Assembly (NCBI RefSeq): GCF_030408855.1 | Contig: NZ_CP047358.1 | Location: 1,364,001-1,428,000, forward strand | DNA: 64,000 bases | Direction of reading: 5' to 3' | DNA from: Corynebacterium glaucum | GTDB lineage: Bacteria > Actinomycetota > Actinomycetes > Mycobacteriales > Mycobacteriaceae | Shown: positions 21,261-31,239 of the stretch, in pieces | How the letters are laid out: each line of letters starts with the position of its first letter | Position numbering within the stretch: the first letter of the stretch is position 1 | The notes under the pieces: generated by a model | What the model was told of the DNA's origin: nothing | Database searches by the model: none | The model's input: only the letters and a program-made list of their open reading frames with translations | Program-made: the position numbers and the translations under genes

Positions 21261-22631
21261 CTACCGTCCGCGCACAATCGCGCGCAGCCGGCCGAAGTAG
21301 TCGCGGATTCGCTTCTCCGCGCCGTGGTCCGTCGGCTGGTAGTACTCGCGATCTTCCAGGCCGTCGGGAATGTATTGCTGCTCGACCACGCCGCGCGGAT
21401 CGTCGTGCGGGTAAATGTAGCCCACGGCGTTGCCCAGCTGCTTCGCGCCTTCGTAGTGCCCGTCGCGCAGATGCGGCGGAACGGTGCCCACATGTCCGGC
21501 GCGAATGTCCGCCTGGGCGGCGCTGATTGCCTGGTACACCGAAGCCGACTTCGGCGCGGTGGCCAGGTGAATCGTCGCCTGCGCAAGCGCCAGGCGCCCC
21601 TCGGGCATCCCGATGAACTGCACCGCCTGCGCCGCGGCCGTCGCCGTTTGCAGCGCGGTCGGGTCCGCCATTCCCACATCCTCGGAGGCGTGGATGACCA
21701 GCCGCCGCGCGATGAACCGCGGGTCCTCTCCCGCTTCAATCATCCGCGCCAAGTAGTGCAGCGCCGCATCCACGTCCGAACCGCGGATCGATTTGATGAA
21801 CGCGCTGACCACGTCGTAGTGCTGGTCGCCGTCGCGGTCGTAGCGCACCACCGCACGGTTAACGTTGTCGCGCACCACTTCCAGCGTCACCGTGCCGCCT
21901 TCCGGCACCGCTTCCGCCGCGGCCTCGAGATACGTCAGCGCACGTCGCGCGTCGCCTCCAGCAAGGAGGATGAGCTGGTCACACGCATCGTCGTCAAGCG
22001 AAATGCTCCCTCCAAGCCCCCGCTCGTCGTGCACAGCACGGGTGAGCACCTCGCGCACGTCGTCGTCCGAGAGAGACTCAAGCTTGAGCAGCAACGAGCG
22101 GCTGAGCAGCGGCGCAACGACTGAAAAGCTGGGGTTTTCCGTGGTCGCGGCGACAAGCAGAACCGTACGGTTTTCTACCGCCGCAAGCAGCGCGTCCTGC
22201 TGGGTTTTGGAAAACCGGTGCACCTCGTCGATGAACAGCACCGTCTTCCCGCCGCGGACTAGGTCGCGGCGGGCGGCATCGATCACCGCGCGCACCTCCT
22301 TGACCCCCGAGCTCAGCGCCGAGAGCCCCACGAAGTTCTGCCCCATCGTCTGCGCGATCAGCGACGCAATCGTCGTCTTGCCCGTCCCCGGCGGACCATA
22401 CAGAATCACACTCGCCGCGCCCGAGCCCTCCACCAGACGGCGCAGGGGCTTGCCCTCAGAAAGCAGGTGTTGCTGCCCCGCAATCTCGTCCAGCGAGCGC
22501 GGGCGCATCCGCGCAGCCAGTGGCGCGTCGCGGCCAGCTTCAAAAAAGCTCGCCCCGCGGGCCGGGGCAGTTTCGCTTATCGACGCCCCCTTCACCACCT
22601 CCCCGTCCCCAAACAGACCTCCCTGCGTCAC
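21261..22631 (-). CDS. rarA: Replication-associated recombination protein A (RarA/MgsA AAA+ ATPase)
   Basis: Clamp-loader-like AAA+ ATPase acting at stalled forks. 456 residues: a flexible N-terminal 35 residues, then [15 protein letters not shown], Walker [10 protein letters not shown], Walker [10 protein letters not shown], sensor ATTENPSF, and the C-terminal tetramerisation region with [11 protein letters not shown] and [12 protein letters not shown]. The recurrent 11-mer at 22575-22585 is inside the N-terminal tail, where it encodes Ser-Ile-Ser using the rare ATA codon. Follows the phosphotransferase-like gene by 11 bases. Confidence 0.95.
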   Translation of the reverse strand: MTQGGLFGDGEVVKGASISETAPARGASFFEAGRDAPLAARMRPRSLDEIAGQQHLLSEGKPLRRLVEGSGAASVILYGPPGTGKTTIASLIAQTMGQNFVGLSALSSGVKEVRAVIDAARRDLVRGGKTVLFIDEVHRFSKTQQDALLAAVENRTVLLVAATTENPSFSVVAPLLSRSLLLKLESLSDDDVREVLTRAVHDERGLGGSISLDDDACDQLILLAGGDARRALTYLEAAAEAVPEGGTVTLEVVRDNVNRAVVRYDRDGDQHYDVVSAFIKSIRGSDVDAALHYLARMIEAGEDPRFIARRLVIHASEDVGMADPTALQTATAAAQAVQFIGMPEGRLALAQATIHLATAPKSASVYQAISAAQADIRAGHVGTVPPHLRDGHYEGAKQLGNAVGYIYPHDDPRGVVEQQYIPDGLEDREYYQPTDHGAEKRIRDYFGRLRAIVRGR

Positions 22632-22642
22632 GGCTTCGTCCT

Positions 22643-23878
22643 TTACTGGAACCGGTCGGCGACGCGGTTGGCAAAGTCGGCGATGACCAGATAGGCCGTG
22701 TCGCGGCCTGTGCCGGCATAGCTGGCCAATGCCAGAAACGTCTCGCGGAGGTCCGCGCGCACGAGGGTTTCAGACGGGTCGAATGGGCCGCTCTCGGAAG
22801 GGCGCAGCACATCCTCACCGGTGTCGAGGTCGAAATCCTCGACGTCGCCCTCGGGGTCGATGCCGGCGCGCTCGAATTCGTCTGCCAGGTCCGCGTCGTT
22901 GGCCGCCAGATCGGCCACGCCGACCGGGTTAAGCACAGAGACGCTAGAGAGCGCCCAGCCGATCATCGCCCCGGTGATGCGTGCCTGGAGGGTGTCTTCG
23001 TGGTTGAGCAGCGGCCAGGTGCCGCGGACCTCGTGGAGCCAAGCATCGATGAAGGCCTGAGATGCTTCATCGTTGTACGGCCGCGGCGAGAGGTAAAGGG
23101 GGAAGCCGGCAACGACGAAAGCAACGTCAAAGCTTGCGTCGCGAAACCCTGCCCATTCGTAATCCAGAAACTGCGTGCCGCCGGCGGTGTAGATGACGTT
23201 GTCCGGGGAAAGATCGAAGGGTGTGAACGCGCGAATGCCGCCGCGCAGCAGCCGCGACTGCAGGTTCGCAGCACTCACCGTGACTTCGCTGGGCACCTCG
23301 ATGCCGGCTTGGACTAGCATCTCCAGTCCGAGTCGGATGCGGTGCGCAAGCAGCCGATCGCGCAGCTGCTGGATCTTTTCCGCACCGGTGCGCGACCGCG
23401 TCATGCGGTTGAACAGCACGTTGAAGGAATCTTCCTTGTCCGCCGTACCCGCGTGCAGACGTCCGAGCGCGCTGCCCAGGTTGCGCAAGATCTGCACGTG
23501 CTGTTCTTCGTCGGCGCGCTCCAACATGGCGGCAAGCGTGTCGCCGTCGCCTGCGTCCGAGATGATGAGCATCCGCGCGTCCGTGTCGTACGCCAGCAAC
23601 ACCGGACCTGGACGGATCTCGCTGGAGAGCGAGGTGGTGAACTGGTACGAGACGATCTCGCGGAGAAACGCGGCGTCGTCAAGCGCGTAACCCGTCTCCG
23701 GCGCGTGTTTGACCACTATCGAGCGGTGCTGCAGGAACGGGTTGGTGGCCACTTTGACGCGGTAGACCCCCGCGAGACCAGAGCCGGAAAGCCGGGTGAC
23801 CTCGCTTAGTTTCTGCGTTCCCCCGTAGCGGCGGGTGAGGATGTCTTCGGCTGCGGCGATGATGGAATCCTGCTGCAT
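22643..23878 (-). CDS. APH-fold phosphotransferase-like protein
   Basis: 411 residues from the ATG at 23878 (MQQDSII), preceded by GAGGAGAGG; the frame stays open to 23935 but without a ribosome site. The C-terminal lobe has the aminoglycoside/choline kinase signature: [13 protein letters not shown] (catalytic Asp region, with Phe-Thr-Pro-Phe in place of the usual His) and [15 protein letters not shown] (metal-binding Asp). The N-terminal lobe has VVKHAPE with a candidate ATP-binding Lys. An acidic tail follows residue about 340. Substrate unknown. It lies between aspS and rarA; there is no resistance context. Confidence 0.75.
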   Translation of the reverse strand: MQQDSIIAAAEDILTRRYGGTQKLSEVTRLSGSGLAGVYRVKVATNPFLQHRSIVVKHAPETGYALDDAAFLREIVSYQFTTSLSSEIRPGPVLLAYDTDARMLIISDAGDGDTLAAMLERADEEQHVQILRNLGSALGRLHAGTADKEDSFNVLFNRMTRSRTGAEKIQQLRDRLLAHRIRLGLEMLVQAGIEVPSEVTVSAANLQSRLLRGGIRAFTPFDLSPDNVIYTAGGTQFLDYEWAGFRDASFDVAFVVAGFPLYLSPRPYNDEASQAFIDAWLHEVRGTWPLLNHEDTLQARITGAMIGWALSSVSVLNPVGVADLAANDADLADEFERAGIDPEGDVEDFDLDTGEDVLRPSESGPFDPSETLVRADLRETFLALASYAGTGRDTAYLVIADFANRVADRFQ

Positions 23879-24012
23879 GGTGTTCCTCTCCTCGGCGTTG
23901 CGGGCCGATTCGTATCGCGCCCTATCTTCGCACACGCCACATCCCGGACCCCTGGACGTTAACTGCCAGATTTGTCAGGGTTCCGAGAAGGCTGAGCGTG
24001 TACTCGTAGCGC

Positions 24013-25890
24013 CTACTTGGTTTCCCCAGCGCCTGCGGCTTCCGCCTCGTTGTCCGCCGCCTCATCGCTCAGGCGGACCTCGTTGTGGCGCTCTCCGGCT
24101 CCAGCCTTGTCGTCCTGCTTCTTGGGTTTGAAGTCGACGCCGGTTTCTGCGCGCTGTGCAGCCGGAATCGGCGCGGGCGCATCCGTGAGCGGATCGACGC
24201 CCCCACCGGACTTCGGGAACGCAATCACGTCGCGGATCGAGTCGAACCCGCCGAGCAGACTCACAATGCGATCCCAGCCGAACGCAATGCCGCCGTGCGG
24301 CGGAGCACCGAACGCGAAGGCGTCGAGGAGGAAGCCGAACTTCTCCTGCGCCTCGGCTTCACCGATGCCCATGACATCGAAGACGCGCTCCTGCACGTCG
24401 CGCTGGTGGATACGGATCGAGCCACCGCCAATCTCGTTGCCGTTGCAGACAATGTCGTAGGCGTACGCGAGCGCCTCGCCCGGCTCCTCGTCGAAGCTGT
24501 CCAAGAACTCCGGCTTCGGCGAGGTGAAGGCGTGGTGCACGGCGGTCCACTTCGAATTACCCAGTGCCACATCGCCGGAGGCGGTGGCGTCGGCGGCAGG
24601 CTCAAACATCGGAGCGTCAACAACCCAGGTAAACGCCCACGCGTCGTCGTCGATAAGGTCAAGCTTGCGTGCGATCTCACCCCGAGCTGCGCCGAGCAGC
24701 GCACGCGATGCCTTCGTGTCGCCCGCGGCGAAGAAAATTGCGTCGCCCGGCTGTGCACCGACATGGGCAACGATGCCGGCCTTCTCATCATCCGTGATGT
24801 TCTTGGCTACCGGACCGGTGAGCTCGCCGTCATCCTGCACCAGGATGTACGCCAACCCCTTGGCGCCGCGCTGCTTTGCCCACTCCTGCCATGCGTCGAG
24901 CTGGCGGCGCGGCTGAGATGCGCCACCTGCCATGACCACTGCACCGACGTACTCGGCCTGAAAGACGCGGAACGGGGTGTCCTTAAAAAACTCAGTGCAC
25001 TCCACCAGCGGAATATCGAAGCGCAGATCCGGCTTGTCGGAACCGTACTTCTCCATCGCTTCGGCGTAGGTCATGCGCGGAATCGGTGTCTGGATGTCAT
25101 AGCCGATGAGCTTCCACAGCTCCACCAGGATCTCTTCGGCGAGCGCGATCACGTCATCCTGGTCCACGAACGACGCCTCAACGTCGAGCTGAGTGAACTC
25201 CGGCTGGCGGTCGGCGCGGAAGTCCTCGTCGCGGTAGCAACGCGCGATCTGGTAGTAGCGCTCCATGCCCGCGACCATGAGCAACTGCTTGAACAACTGC
25301 GGTGACTGCGGCAGCGCGTACCAAGACCCCGGCTTCAAGCGCGCCGGAACCAGGAAGTCGCGCGCACCCTCCGGGGTGGAACGGGTGAGCGTCGGAGTCT
25401 CGATCTCGACGAAGTCATGGTTGTCCAGCACCCGGCGGGCAGCTTGGTTGGCTTGCGCACGAAGACGCATGGCGTTGGCCTGGCGCTCGCGGCGCAGATC
25501 GAGGTAGCGATACTTCAGGCGGGTCTCCTCGCCAACTTCGCTCGAAGATGCGTCCTCGATCTGGAACGGTAGTGCGGCCGCCTTGTTCAGCACTGTCAGC
25601 TCGGTGGCGTTGACCTCGATCTCACCCGAGGCAAGGTTCGGGTTCGCGGAGCCCTCCGGACGCGGTTCAACGACACCAGTGACCTGGACAACGTACTCAC
25701 TGCGCAGATCGTGGGCGGCCTCCGCCACCTCCGACTCGCGGAAGACGACCTGGGCCAGACCAGAGCGGTCGCGCAGGTCAATGAAGATGACACCGCCGTG
25801 GTCGCGGCGCCTGGCCACCCAACCGGTCAGGGTGACGGTCTGACCGTCAAGGTCTTTGTTGAGGTTCCCAGCGAGGTGAGTGCGCAGCAC
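24013..25890 (-). CDS. aspS: Aspartate-tRNA ligase
   Basis: Class II synthetase with N-terminal OB anticodon-binding domain ([25 protein letters not shown]), catalytic core [34 protein letters not shown] and motif 3 GIAFGWDR, plus the bacterial GAD insertion. I take the GTG at 25890 (VLRTHLAGN), which matches family N-termini; a GTG at 25902 adds four residues. 625 residues, with a long acidic C-terminal tail ([16 protein letters not shown]). Probably discriminating or not cannot be told here. Divergent from ypfJ. Confidence 0.96.
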   Translation of the reverse strand: MLRTHLAGNLNKDLDGQTVTLTGWVARRRDHGGVIFIDLRDRSGLAQVVFRESEVAEAAHDLRSEYVVQVTGVVEPRPEGSANPNLASGEIEVNATELTVLNKAAALPFQIEDASSSEVGEETRLKYRYLDLRRERQANAMRLRAQANQAARRVLDNHDFVEIETPTLTRSTPEGARDFLVPARLKPGSWYALPQSPQLFKQLLMVAGMERYYQIARCYRDEDFRADRQPEFTQLDVEASFVDQDDVIALAEEILVELWKLIGYDIQTPIPRMTYAEAMEKYGSDKPDLRFDIPLVECTEFFKDTPFRVFQAEYVGAVVMAGGASQPRRQLDAWQEWAKQRGAKGLAYILVQDDGELTGPVAKNITDDEKAGIVAHVGAQPGDAIFFAAGDTKASRALLGAARGEIARKLDLIDDDAWAFTWVVDAPMFEPAADATASGDVALGNSKWTAVHHAFTSPKPEFLDSFDEEPGEALAYAYDIVCNGNEIGGGSIRIHQRDVQERVFDVMGIGEAEAQEKFGFLLDAFAFGAPPHGGIAFGWDRIVSLLGGFDSIRDVIAFPKSGGGVDPLTDAPAPIPAAQRAETGVDFKPKKQDDKAGAGERHNEVRLSDEAADNEAEAAGAGETK

Positions 25891-26039
25891 GGTGTCTTCC
25901 ACGTCCTTCTTTATGTGGCGAAGTGAGGGCTGAATCTATCGGGCAAGAGTTTACCGCGCGCACTTTTCGCCCGCCCACGCACCCAGATACCTGCCGTGGC
26001 GTTAAACACATTTTTGAGTTCTTTGGCAGAATGCTTGCC

Positions 26040-26960
26040 ATGACCTTCAGAGGAAACGCCAGTCAGGGCGCGAACCAGCGAGTCCAAACCAGCTCCGGCG
26101 TCGGCCGTCAGCCTCAAGGCGGCGGTGCTGGCGGCTTGCTCGCACTGCCTCTGCTTCTCGGCGGCGGTGGCGGCGGCACGATCCTCGTGATCCTGCTGCT
26201 GTGGTTCCTGTTCAGTGGCGGCCTTGGTGGCGGCGGGCAGCAGAGCCAGACGCAGGGACAGTACCAGTCTCAGGGCGGATACAACTTGGAGCACTGCGAC
26301 ACCGAAGGCGCAGCAAACGAACACGTTGATTGCCGCGCCGCCGCGACCGTCATTTCCGTTGATGACGTGTGGTCGAAGGTGCTACCCGAGCAGGCCAACA
26401 TTGATTACCGCCAACCCGGCATGCACATTTTCCAAGGCGATGTCACCACCGGCTGCGGCCACGCCACCTCCGCGACGGGTCCGTTCTACTGCCCGCGCGA
26501 TGAGACCGCGTACTTGGACGTGACCTTTTTCGACGAGCTGCACAAGCTCGGCGGCAGCTCCGGTCCGCTTGCGCAGATGTACGCGACAGCACACGAGATG
26601 GGCCACCACATCCAGCAGCTCGAAGGCACACTCGGCCTGAGCGACTACAAGAACCCCGGCGAGGATTCCGCCGCGGTGGCCATCGAGCTGCAGGCGGACT
26701 GCTACGCCGGCCTGTGGGCACACTACGCAGAGCAGGACGGTGCGCTCGAACAGATCACGGACCAGCAGCTCAACGACGCGATTCAAACGGCACAGGCCAT
26801 CGGTGACGACAACATCCAACGTCGCTCCGGCGGCGAGGTCGACCCCGATGCCTGGACTCACGGTTCCTCCGAGCAGCGCGGCCAGGCATTCCTCAGCGGG
26901 TATCAAAGCGGCAAAATGTCTTCCTGCGACACGCTCAACCGCGGCGTCTACAACGGCTAA
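26040..26960 (+). CDS. ypfJ: YpfJ-family neutral zinc metallopeptidase, membrane anchored
   Basis: 306 residues from the ATG at 26040. A glycine-rich juxtamembrane stretch and one hydrophobic segment (about residues 32-60, LALPLLL...ILVILLLWFLF) anchor a globular domain. The gluzincin motif HEMGHH at 185-190 gives two zinc ligands and the catalytic Glu; ELQADCYAGLWA further on carries the probable third ligand. Cysteine pairs suggest an exported domain. Substrate unknown. Its stop overlaps the following HEPN-CBS gene by one base (TAATG), so the two are translationally coupled. An ATG three codons upstream is an alternative start. Confidence 0.9.
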   Translation: MTFRGNASQGANQRVQTSSGVGRQPQGGGAGGLLALPLLLGGGGGGTILVILLLWFLFSGGLGGGGQQSQTQGQYQSQGGYNLEHCDTEGAANEHVDCRAAATVISVDDVWSKVLPEQANIDYRQPGMHIFQGDVTTGCGHATSATGPFYCPRDETAYLDVTFFDELHKLGGSSGPLAQMYATAHEMGHHIQQLEGTLGLSDYKNPGEDSAAVAIELQADCYAGLWAHYAEQDGALEQITDQQLNDAIQTAQAIGDDNIQRRSGGEVDPDAWTHGSSEQRGQAFLSGYQSGKMSSCDTLNRGVYNG

Positions 26961-27703
26961 TGGTTGCCGAAGTAGCCCCGAGCCGGGCCGTCGAGTTCCT
27001 CGCAGCGTTCAACGATATCGAGGCGTTTCTGCGCTCCGAGCTCGAGGCGAAAAAGTCGGACTCCTTCAAATGGATGGCCACTCAAGCTGCCAAGCGCGGT
27101 GTGATCAGCCGCGATCAGGCCGATGATCTGAAGGAGTTCGCGGAGCTGCGCAACGCGATCAGCCACGGGGAGTACCGGGACTTCCGCCCGATCGCAGAGC
27201 CGCTGCAGGAAACCGTCGACGAGATCAAGCACATCCGCAACGCGCTGCTTGAACCCACCCTCGCAGTCGACGTAGTCGGCTACGACCAAAGCATTGTCAC
27301 GCTTAGCCCAGACGATGCTGTCGGCGACGCATTGCGCGCGATCCGCGAATCGGGCCACACCCAGTTCCCCATTTACCACGACGGCACCTGCGTTGGCCTT
27401 CTGACCACCAACGCCATCGCGCGCTGGGTCGCGGAGGAGCTCGAAACCGCAGACAGCATCGACGCCGCCACCATCGAGAACACGACGGTCGCCGATGCAC
27501 TCGAGCTCTCCGGCCAACACGACACCGCGGTCTTTCTCCCCCGCACCGCCACCGCTGCTGCCGCCGTCGACGCGCTGACCACCCCGCTCGCGTCCGGTGC
27601 GTTGCCCCGTCTCGGTATCGTCACCGAGCATGGCAACGCCGACCAACGACCAATCGCCGTGGTGAACTCCACCGACATCCCGCACCTTACGGAGGCATCA
27701 TGA
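26960..27703 (+). CDS. HEPN-like domain fused to CBS domains
   Basis: 247 residues. The N-terminal 100 residues are helical and carry ELRNAISHG, i.e. Arg64-Asn65-x3-His69, the R-N-x3-H (Rx4H) pattern of HEPN nucleases. From residue about 104 there is a CBS pair: SIVTLSPDDAVGDALRAI and FPIYHDGTCVGLLTTNAIARW, then a second, weaker copy (TTVADALEL...IAVVNSTDIPHL). I infer a nucleotide-sensing module coupled to a possible RNA-binding or RNase domain. It is sandwiched between ypfJ (1-base overlap) and sdaA (ATGA overlap). The CBS assignment is solid; HEPN rests on one motif and helix prediction by eye. Confidence 0.7.
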   Translation: MVAEVAPSRAVEFLAAFNDIEAFLRSELEAKKSDSFKWMATQAAKRGVISRDQADDLKEFAELRNAISHGEYRDFRPIAEPLQETVDEIKHIRNALLEPTLAVDVVGYDQSIVTLSPDDAVGDALRAIRESGHTQFPIYHDGTCVGLLTTNAIARWVAEELETADSIDAATIENTTVADALELSGQHDTAVFLPRTATAAAAVDALTTPLASGALPRLGIVTEHGNADQRPIAVVNSTDIPHLTEAS

Positions 27704-29091
27704 CGTCCAGTCACCCAGTCAGCGTTATCGACCTATTCTCCATCGGTATCGGCCCCTCGTCTTCACACACCGTCGGCCCGATGCGCGCCGCGGCGCTCTT
27801 CGTCGAATCTCTCGGCCAGGTTCCGCACACCGTCACCATTGAGCTGCGTGGTTCCCTCGCCGCCACCGGCATCGGGCACGGCACCGACCGCGCAGTCCTC
27901 CTTGGCCTCGTGGGCTACACCCCCACCACAACAACCGCAGACACCGCACCACTGCCCGGCGAGCTCATCCCGGGCCGCGGCACCATCGAAGGTCCATCGG
28001 GCACCGTCAACTACCAGATCAAATACAACCCCCAGCCGGTTCCCGAGCACCCCAACTGCGTCATCTTCGATGCCTGGGATGAACACGGCACCACACTCGC
28101 CACCGGCCGCGAATACTTCTCCGTCGGCGGCGGCTTCATCCTCGACCGCGCCGGCCTCGACGGCTTCGAGGGCGTCGGCACGGAAGAGGACTCCGGCACA
28201 ACGGTCCCCTTCCCGTTTCGCACTGCACAGGAGCTCCTTTCGCTTATCGACGAACACTCCCTGACGATCTCCCAACTCGTCCGCGCAAACGAAGAAGCGC
28301 TGCACGGGCGCGAGGCTCTCGACGCCCACCTCGACGCCGTGTGGGACGTCATGCAGGAGTGCGTTGCCCGCGGGCTGAAGACCGAAGGCACACTACCGGG
28401 CGGGCTGAACGTGAAGCGCCGTGCGAACCGCATGTATCGCATGCTCACGGCGGAAGCGGAGGCGGAGACGTCCCGCGGCCTCGATGCGATGCTCTGGGTC
28501 AACCTCTACGCGCTCGCCGTGAACGAAGAAAATGCGGCTCATGGCCAGGTGGTCACCGCTCCGACGAATGGCGCTGCCGGCATAATCCCGGCTGTGATGC
28601 ACTACTGCTTGGACTTCACGGATGACTTCACCACAGAGCGGGCGCGCGAGTTCCTCCTCACCGCTGCCGCGATCGGCGCCATCATCAAGACGAACGCGTC
28701 GATCTCCGGCGCCGAGGTGGGGTGCCAGGGCGAAGTTGGGTCGGCATCCTCGATGGCCGCTGCCGGCATGTGCGCCATTCTCGGTGGCACTCCGCAGCAG
28801 GTTGAAAATGCCGCCGAGATCGCGCTCGAGCACAACCTGGGGCTTACCTGCGACCCGGTCGGCGGCCTCGTGCAGGTGCCCTGCATCGAGCGAAATGCGA
28901 TTGGCGCGGTGAAAGCGATCAACGCGGCGCGCCTGGCGAAGTTCGGCGACGGCACCAACATCGTCACGCTCGACGACGTGGTGGAGACGATGGCGTCCAC
29001 CGGCCGCGACATGATGACCAAATACAAGGAAACGTCCATGGGCGGCCTCGCGGTGCAGCTCGGCCTGCCCGTGAACATCACGGAGTGCTAG
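27700..29091 (+). CDS. sdaA: L-serine ammonia-lyase, iron-sulfur type, single chain
   Basis: Deaminates L-serine to pyruvate. 463 residues combining the beta domain (SIGIGPSSSHTVGPMRA at 14-30) and the alpha catalytic domain. Cys342, Cys384 and Cys395, in GCQGEVG, LTCDPVGG and VPCIERN, match the three 4Fe-4S ligands of the family. The ATG overlaps the HEPN-CBS stop by 4 bases. Contains one exact copy of the recurrent 11-mer at 28242-28252, encoding Ser-Leu-Ile-Asp. It converges on hisS with 6 bases between stops. Confidence 0.96.
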   Translation: MTSSHPVSVIDLFSIGIGPSSSHTVGPMRAAALFVESLGQVPHTVTIELRGSLAATGIGHGTDRAVLLGLVGYTPTTTTADTAPLPGELIPGRGTIEGPSGTVNYQIKYNPQPVPEHPNCVIFDAWDEHGTTLATGREYFSVGGGFILDRAGLDGFEGVGTEEDSGTTVPFPFRTAQELLSLIDEHSLTISQLVRANEEALHGREALDAHLDAVWDVMQECVARGLKTEGTLPGGLNVKRRANRMYRMLTAEAEAETSRGLDAMLWVNLYALAVNEENAAHGQVVTAPTNGAAGIIPAVMHYCLDFTDDFTTERAREFLLTAAAIGAIIKTNASISGAEVGCQGEVGSASSMAAAGMCAILGGTPQQVENAAEIALEHNLGLTCDPVGGLVQVPCIERNAIGAVKAINAARLAKFGDGTNIVTLDDVVETMASTGRDMMTKYKETSMGGLAVQLGLPVNITEC

Positions 29092-29097
29092 CGGCGC

Positions 29098-30411
29098 CTA
29101 CTCGCCGGCGGGAGCTTCCTCGGCACCGTCGTCTTCGGGAATGAAGATCGCGTCGATTACTTCGGTGAGATCCAACGGCACCGTGCGCTGAGTCTGGGTT
29201 TCGAGGTTCTTCACCGTCACTTCGCCAGCCTCCAGCTCACGGTCTCCGAGCACCAGCGCGGTGTGAGCGCCGGAGCGATCGGCGCCCTTCATCGCGCCCT
29301 TGAGCCCGCGGCCGCCGTACGACATGTCGGCGGAAATGCCGTTGGCACGAAGTTCGTCGATAAGCAAAGCCATGCGTGCCTGCGCTGCATCGCCGATGGC
29401 GACACCGAAGACTCCTACCCTCGACTCGACACCGTCGAGCGTGATGCCTTCCGCCTCGAGTGCGAGCACGGTGCGGTCGACGCCGAGACCGAAACCGATG
29501 CCGGAGAGGTCCTGGCCACCGATCTGGGCCATGAGGCCGTCGTAACGCCCGCCGCCGCCGATGCCGGACTGTGCGCCGAGGCCGTCGTGGACGAATTCGA
29601 AGGTGGTCTTGGTGTAGTAGTCCAAGCCGCGGACCATGCGCGGGTTGATCACGTACGTCACACCCATTGCCTCGAGCGTGCCGGTGACAGTGTCGAAGTG
29701 GGTGCGGCAGTTCTCACAGAGGTGGTCAAGCATCAGTGGCGCGTCTTCGGTCATGGCGCGGACGTTCTCACGCTTGTCGTCCAGAACGCGCAGCGGGTTA
29801 ATCTCGGCGCGGTGGCGGGTTTCCTCGTCCAGCGGCAGGTCGAAGAGAAACGCCTGCAATTTCTCCCGGTAGGCCGGGCGGCATTCGCCGCACCCCAGGC
29901 TGGTCAGCTCGAGGCGGAAGCCGGTCAGTCCCACGGAGCGGTAGCAGCGATCCGCCAATGCGATGATCTCCGCATCCAGCAGCGGATCGTCGACGCCGAT
30001 GGCCTCTACACCGACCTGCTGGAGCTGGCGGTAGCGGCCGGCCTGCGGACGCTCGTAGCGGAAGAACGGGCCGTAGTAGCTGAGTTTCACCGGCAGGTAA
30101 CCGCGGTCGAGGTTGTGCTCGATGACGGCACGCATCACGCCGGCGGTGCCTTCGGGACGCAGCGTCACAGAGCGGTCGCCGCGGTCGGCGAAGGTGTACA
30201 TCTCCTTGCTCACCACATCAGTGGATTCGCCGACACCGCGCGCAAACAGCGTGGTGTCCTCGAAGACCGGTAACTCGATGTGCTGGTAACCGGCGATGCG
30301 CGCTTGGTTGGCAAACTCGTCGCGCACTGCGATGAACGTCGCCGACGCCGGCGGCACGTAGTCGGGCACACCTTTCGGGGCGGACAGGGCCTGAAACTTC
30401 TGCTCACTCAC
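29098..30411 (-). CDS. hisS: Histidine-tRNA ligase
   Basis: Class II synthetase, 437 residues. Motifs: [31 protein letters not shown] (motif 2), the HisA signatures [12 protein letters not shown] and GGGRYDGL, and the C-terminal anticodon domain. The start is taken as GTG 30411 (VSEQKFQ), because TACACT (30420-30425) lies 8 bases upstream as a -10 for a leaderless transcript; an ATG two codons earlier (30417) would sit almost on the -10. Contains one recurrent 11-mer at 29355-29365. Confidence 0.96.
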   Translation of the reverse strand: MSEQKFQALSAPKGVPDYVPPASATFIAVRDEFANQARIAGYQHIELPVFEDTTLFARGVGESTDVVSKEMYTFADRGDRSVTLRPEGTAGVMRAVIEHNLDRGYLPVKLSYYGPFFRYERPQAGRYRQLQQVGVEAIGVDDPLLDAEIIALADRCYRSVGLTGFRLELTSLGCGECRPAYREKLQAFLFDLPLDEETRHRAEINPLRVLDDKRENVRAMTEDAPLMLDHLCENCRTHFDTVTGTLEAMGVTYVINPRMVRGLDYYTKTTFEFVHDGLGAQSGIGGGGRYDGLMAQIGGQDLSGIGFGLGVDRTVLALEAEGITLDGVESRVGVFGVAIGDAAQARMALLIDELRANGISADMSYGGRGLKGAMKGADRSGAHTALVLGDRELEAGEVTVKNLETQTQRTVPLDLTEVIDAIFIPEDDGAEEAPAGE

Positions 30412-30419
30412 GTTCATCG

Positions 30420-30425
30420 AGTGTA
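30420..30425 (-). promoter_or_regulatory. -10 element for leaderless hisS
   Basis: TACACT on the minus strand, 8 bases before the GTG of hisS, with no Shine-Dalgarno site between. The spacing matches six other genes in this window. Confidence 0.5.
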
Positions 30426-30437
30426 GCCCGCGGTGTT

Positions 30438-31094
30438 TTACGCGCCGCCGTGGATCCGGTCGGTATTTGCCTCTCGGAGGAACGGGTTGGTGGCACGCTC
30501 GACGCGCATGGTGGTGGTCGGCCCGTGGCCGGGGAGCACCGCCAGGGAATCGTCGAGGTCCCACACTGGGCCGCGCAGCGACTCGGTCATGGCTGCCTGG
30601 TCGGAAAACGGCAGGTCGGTGCGCCCGATGGAACCGCGGAATATGACATCGCCGCTGAAGACGAGTTCGTCCGCGATCAGCAACACGCTGCCCGGCGAAT
30701 GCCCCGGGGCGTGCTGCACAGCGAACTCGTAGCCGGCAAACTCGATAGATTCGCCGTGGCGGAGGTGCGTGATGGAATCCGGGGCGGCCATGGACGAGGC
30801 GTCGAAAAGCAAGCGTGAGTGCTCCGGAAGGCCCCCACCTGCATTGAGCATGAAGGCATCCTCCGGGTGGATGAAAACCTCGACCCCGAGCTCTGCGGCA
30901 TCGCGAATGTGGTCGAGGTGACCGTGGGTGAGCACCACCGCGCTCAAGCGTGCCTGATGCTGCGCGAAAAGCTCCCGAACCTGCGGAGCTGCTCCCATGC
31001 CGGGATCGACCACAAAGCCTTCGTGAGTTTCCGGGTTGATCACTGCGTAGCAGTTGGTCTGGTAGGGCCCGACGACAAATCCAGCAAGCTGCAT
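30438..31094 (-). CDS. MBL-fold metallo-hydrolase (glyoxalase II-like)
   Basis: 218 residues from the ATG at 31094; TAATAT ends 7 bases upstream, indicating a leaderless transcript. The metallo-beta-lactamase zinc motif THGHLDHI is near residue 57, with [15 protein letters not shown] and LPGHGPTTT supplying the remaining ligands. Glyoxalase II-like proteins of this size are often hydroxyacylglutathione hydrolase homologues, but actinobacteria lack glutathione, so the substrate is uncertain. It lies beside hisS and the peptidyl-prolyl isomerase gene, the conserved order in actinobacteria. Confidence 0.88.
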   Translation of the reverse strand: MQLAGFVVGPYQTNCYAVINPETHEGFVVDPGMGAAPQVRELFAQHQARLSAVVLTHGHLDHIRDAAELGVEVFIHPEDAFMLNAGGGLPEHSRLLFDASSMAAPDSITHLRHGESIEFAGYEFAVQHAPGHSPGSVLLIADELVFSGDVIFRGSIGRTDLPFSDQAAMTESLRGPVWDLDDSLAVLPGHGPTTTMRVERATNPFLREANTDRIHGGA

Positions 31095-31101
31095 GCCACA
31101 A

Positions 31102-31107
31102 ATATTA
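31102..31107 (-). promoter_or_regulatory. -10 element for the leaderless MBL-hydrolase gene
   Basis: TAATAT on the minus strand is close to consensus and is separated from the ATG at 31094 by 7 bases, with no ribosome site. Confidence 0.55.
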
Positions 31108-31155
31108 GGGCCAGGGTGCGCTGCTGCTAGGCTTTGACCGTTCATACACCCCCTT

Positions 31156-31212
31156 GCGGTGCGCAGCCAGCAGGCGGCTGCCTAAGCCCTTGCGAGCCCT
31201 TGCGCGCACCGC
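31156..31212 (+). other. Leader stem-loop upstream of the peptidyl-prolyl isomerase gene
   Basis: GCGGTGCGC (31156-31164) is perfectly complementary to GCGCACCGC (31204-31212), with a smaller AGCC/GGCT stem inside the loop. It ends 27 bases before the GTG at 31240. A TAGGCT hexamer near 31129-31134 may be the -10 of this transcript. Role unknown; it is not followed by a T-run, so it is not an ordinary terminator. Confidence 0.45.
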
Positions 31213-31239
31213 TGACGCGAGAAGTGAGGTCCGGTCACG

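Noticed and set aside
30412..31101. N-terminal extension of hisS to 667 codons
   Set aside because: The extra part overlaps the MBL-hydrolase gene in another frame and has no synthetase motif; the leaderless -10 fits the shorter start.
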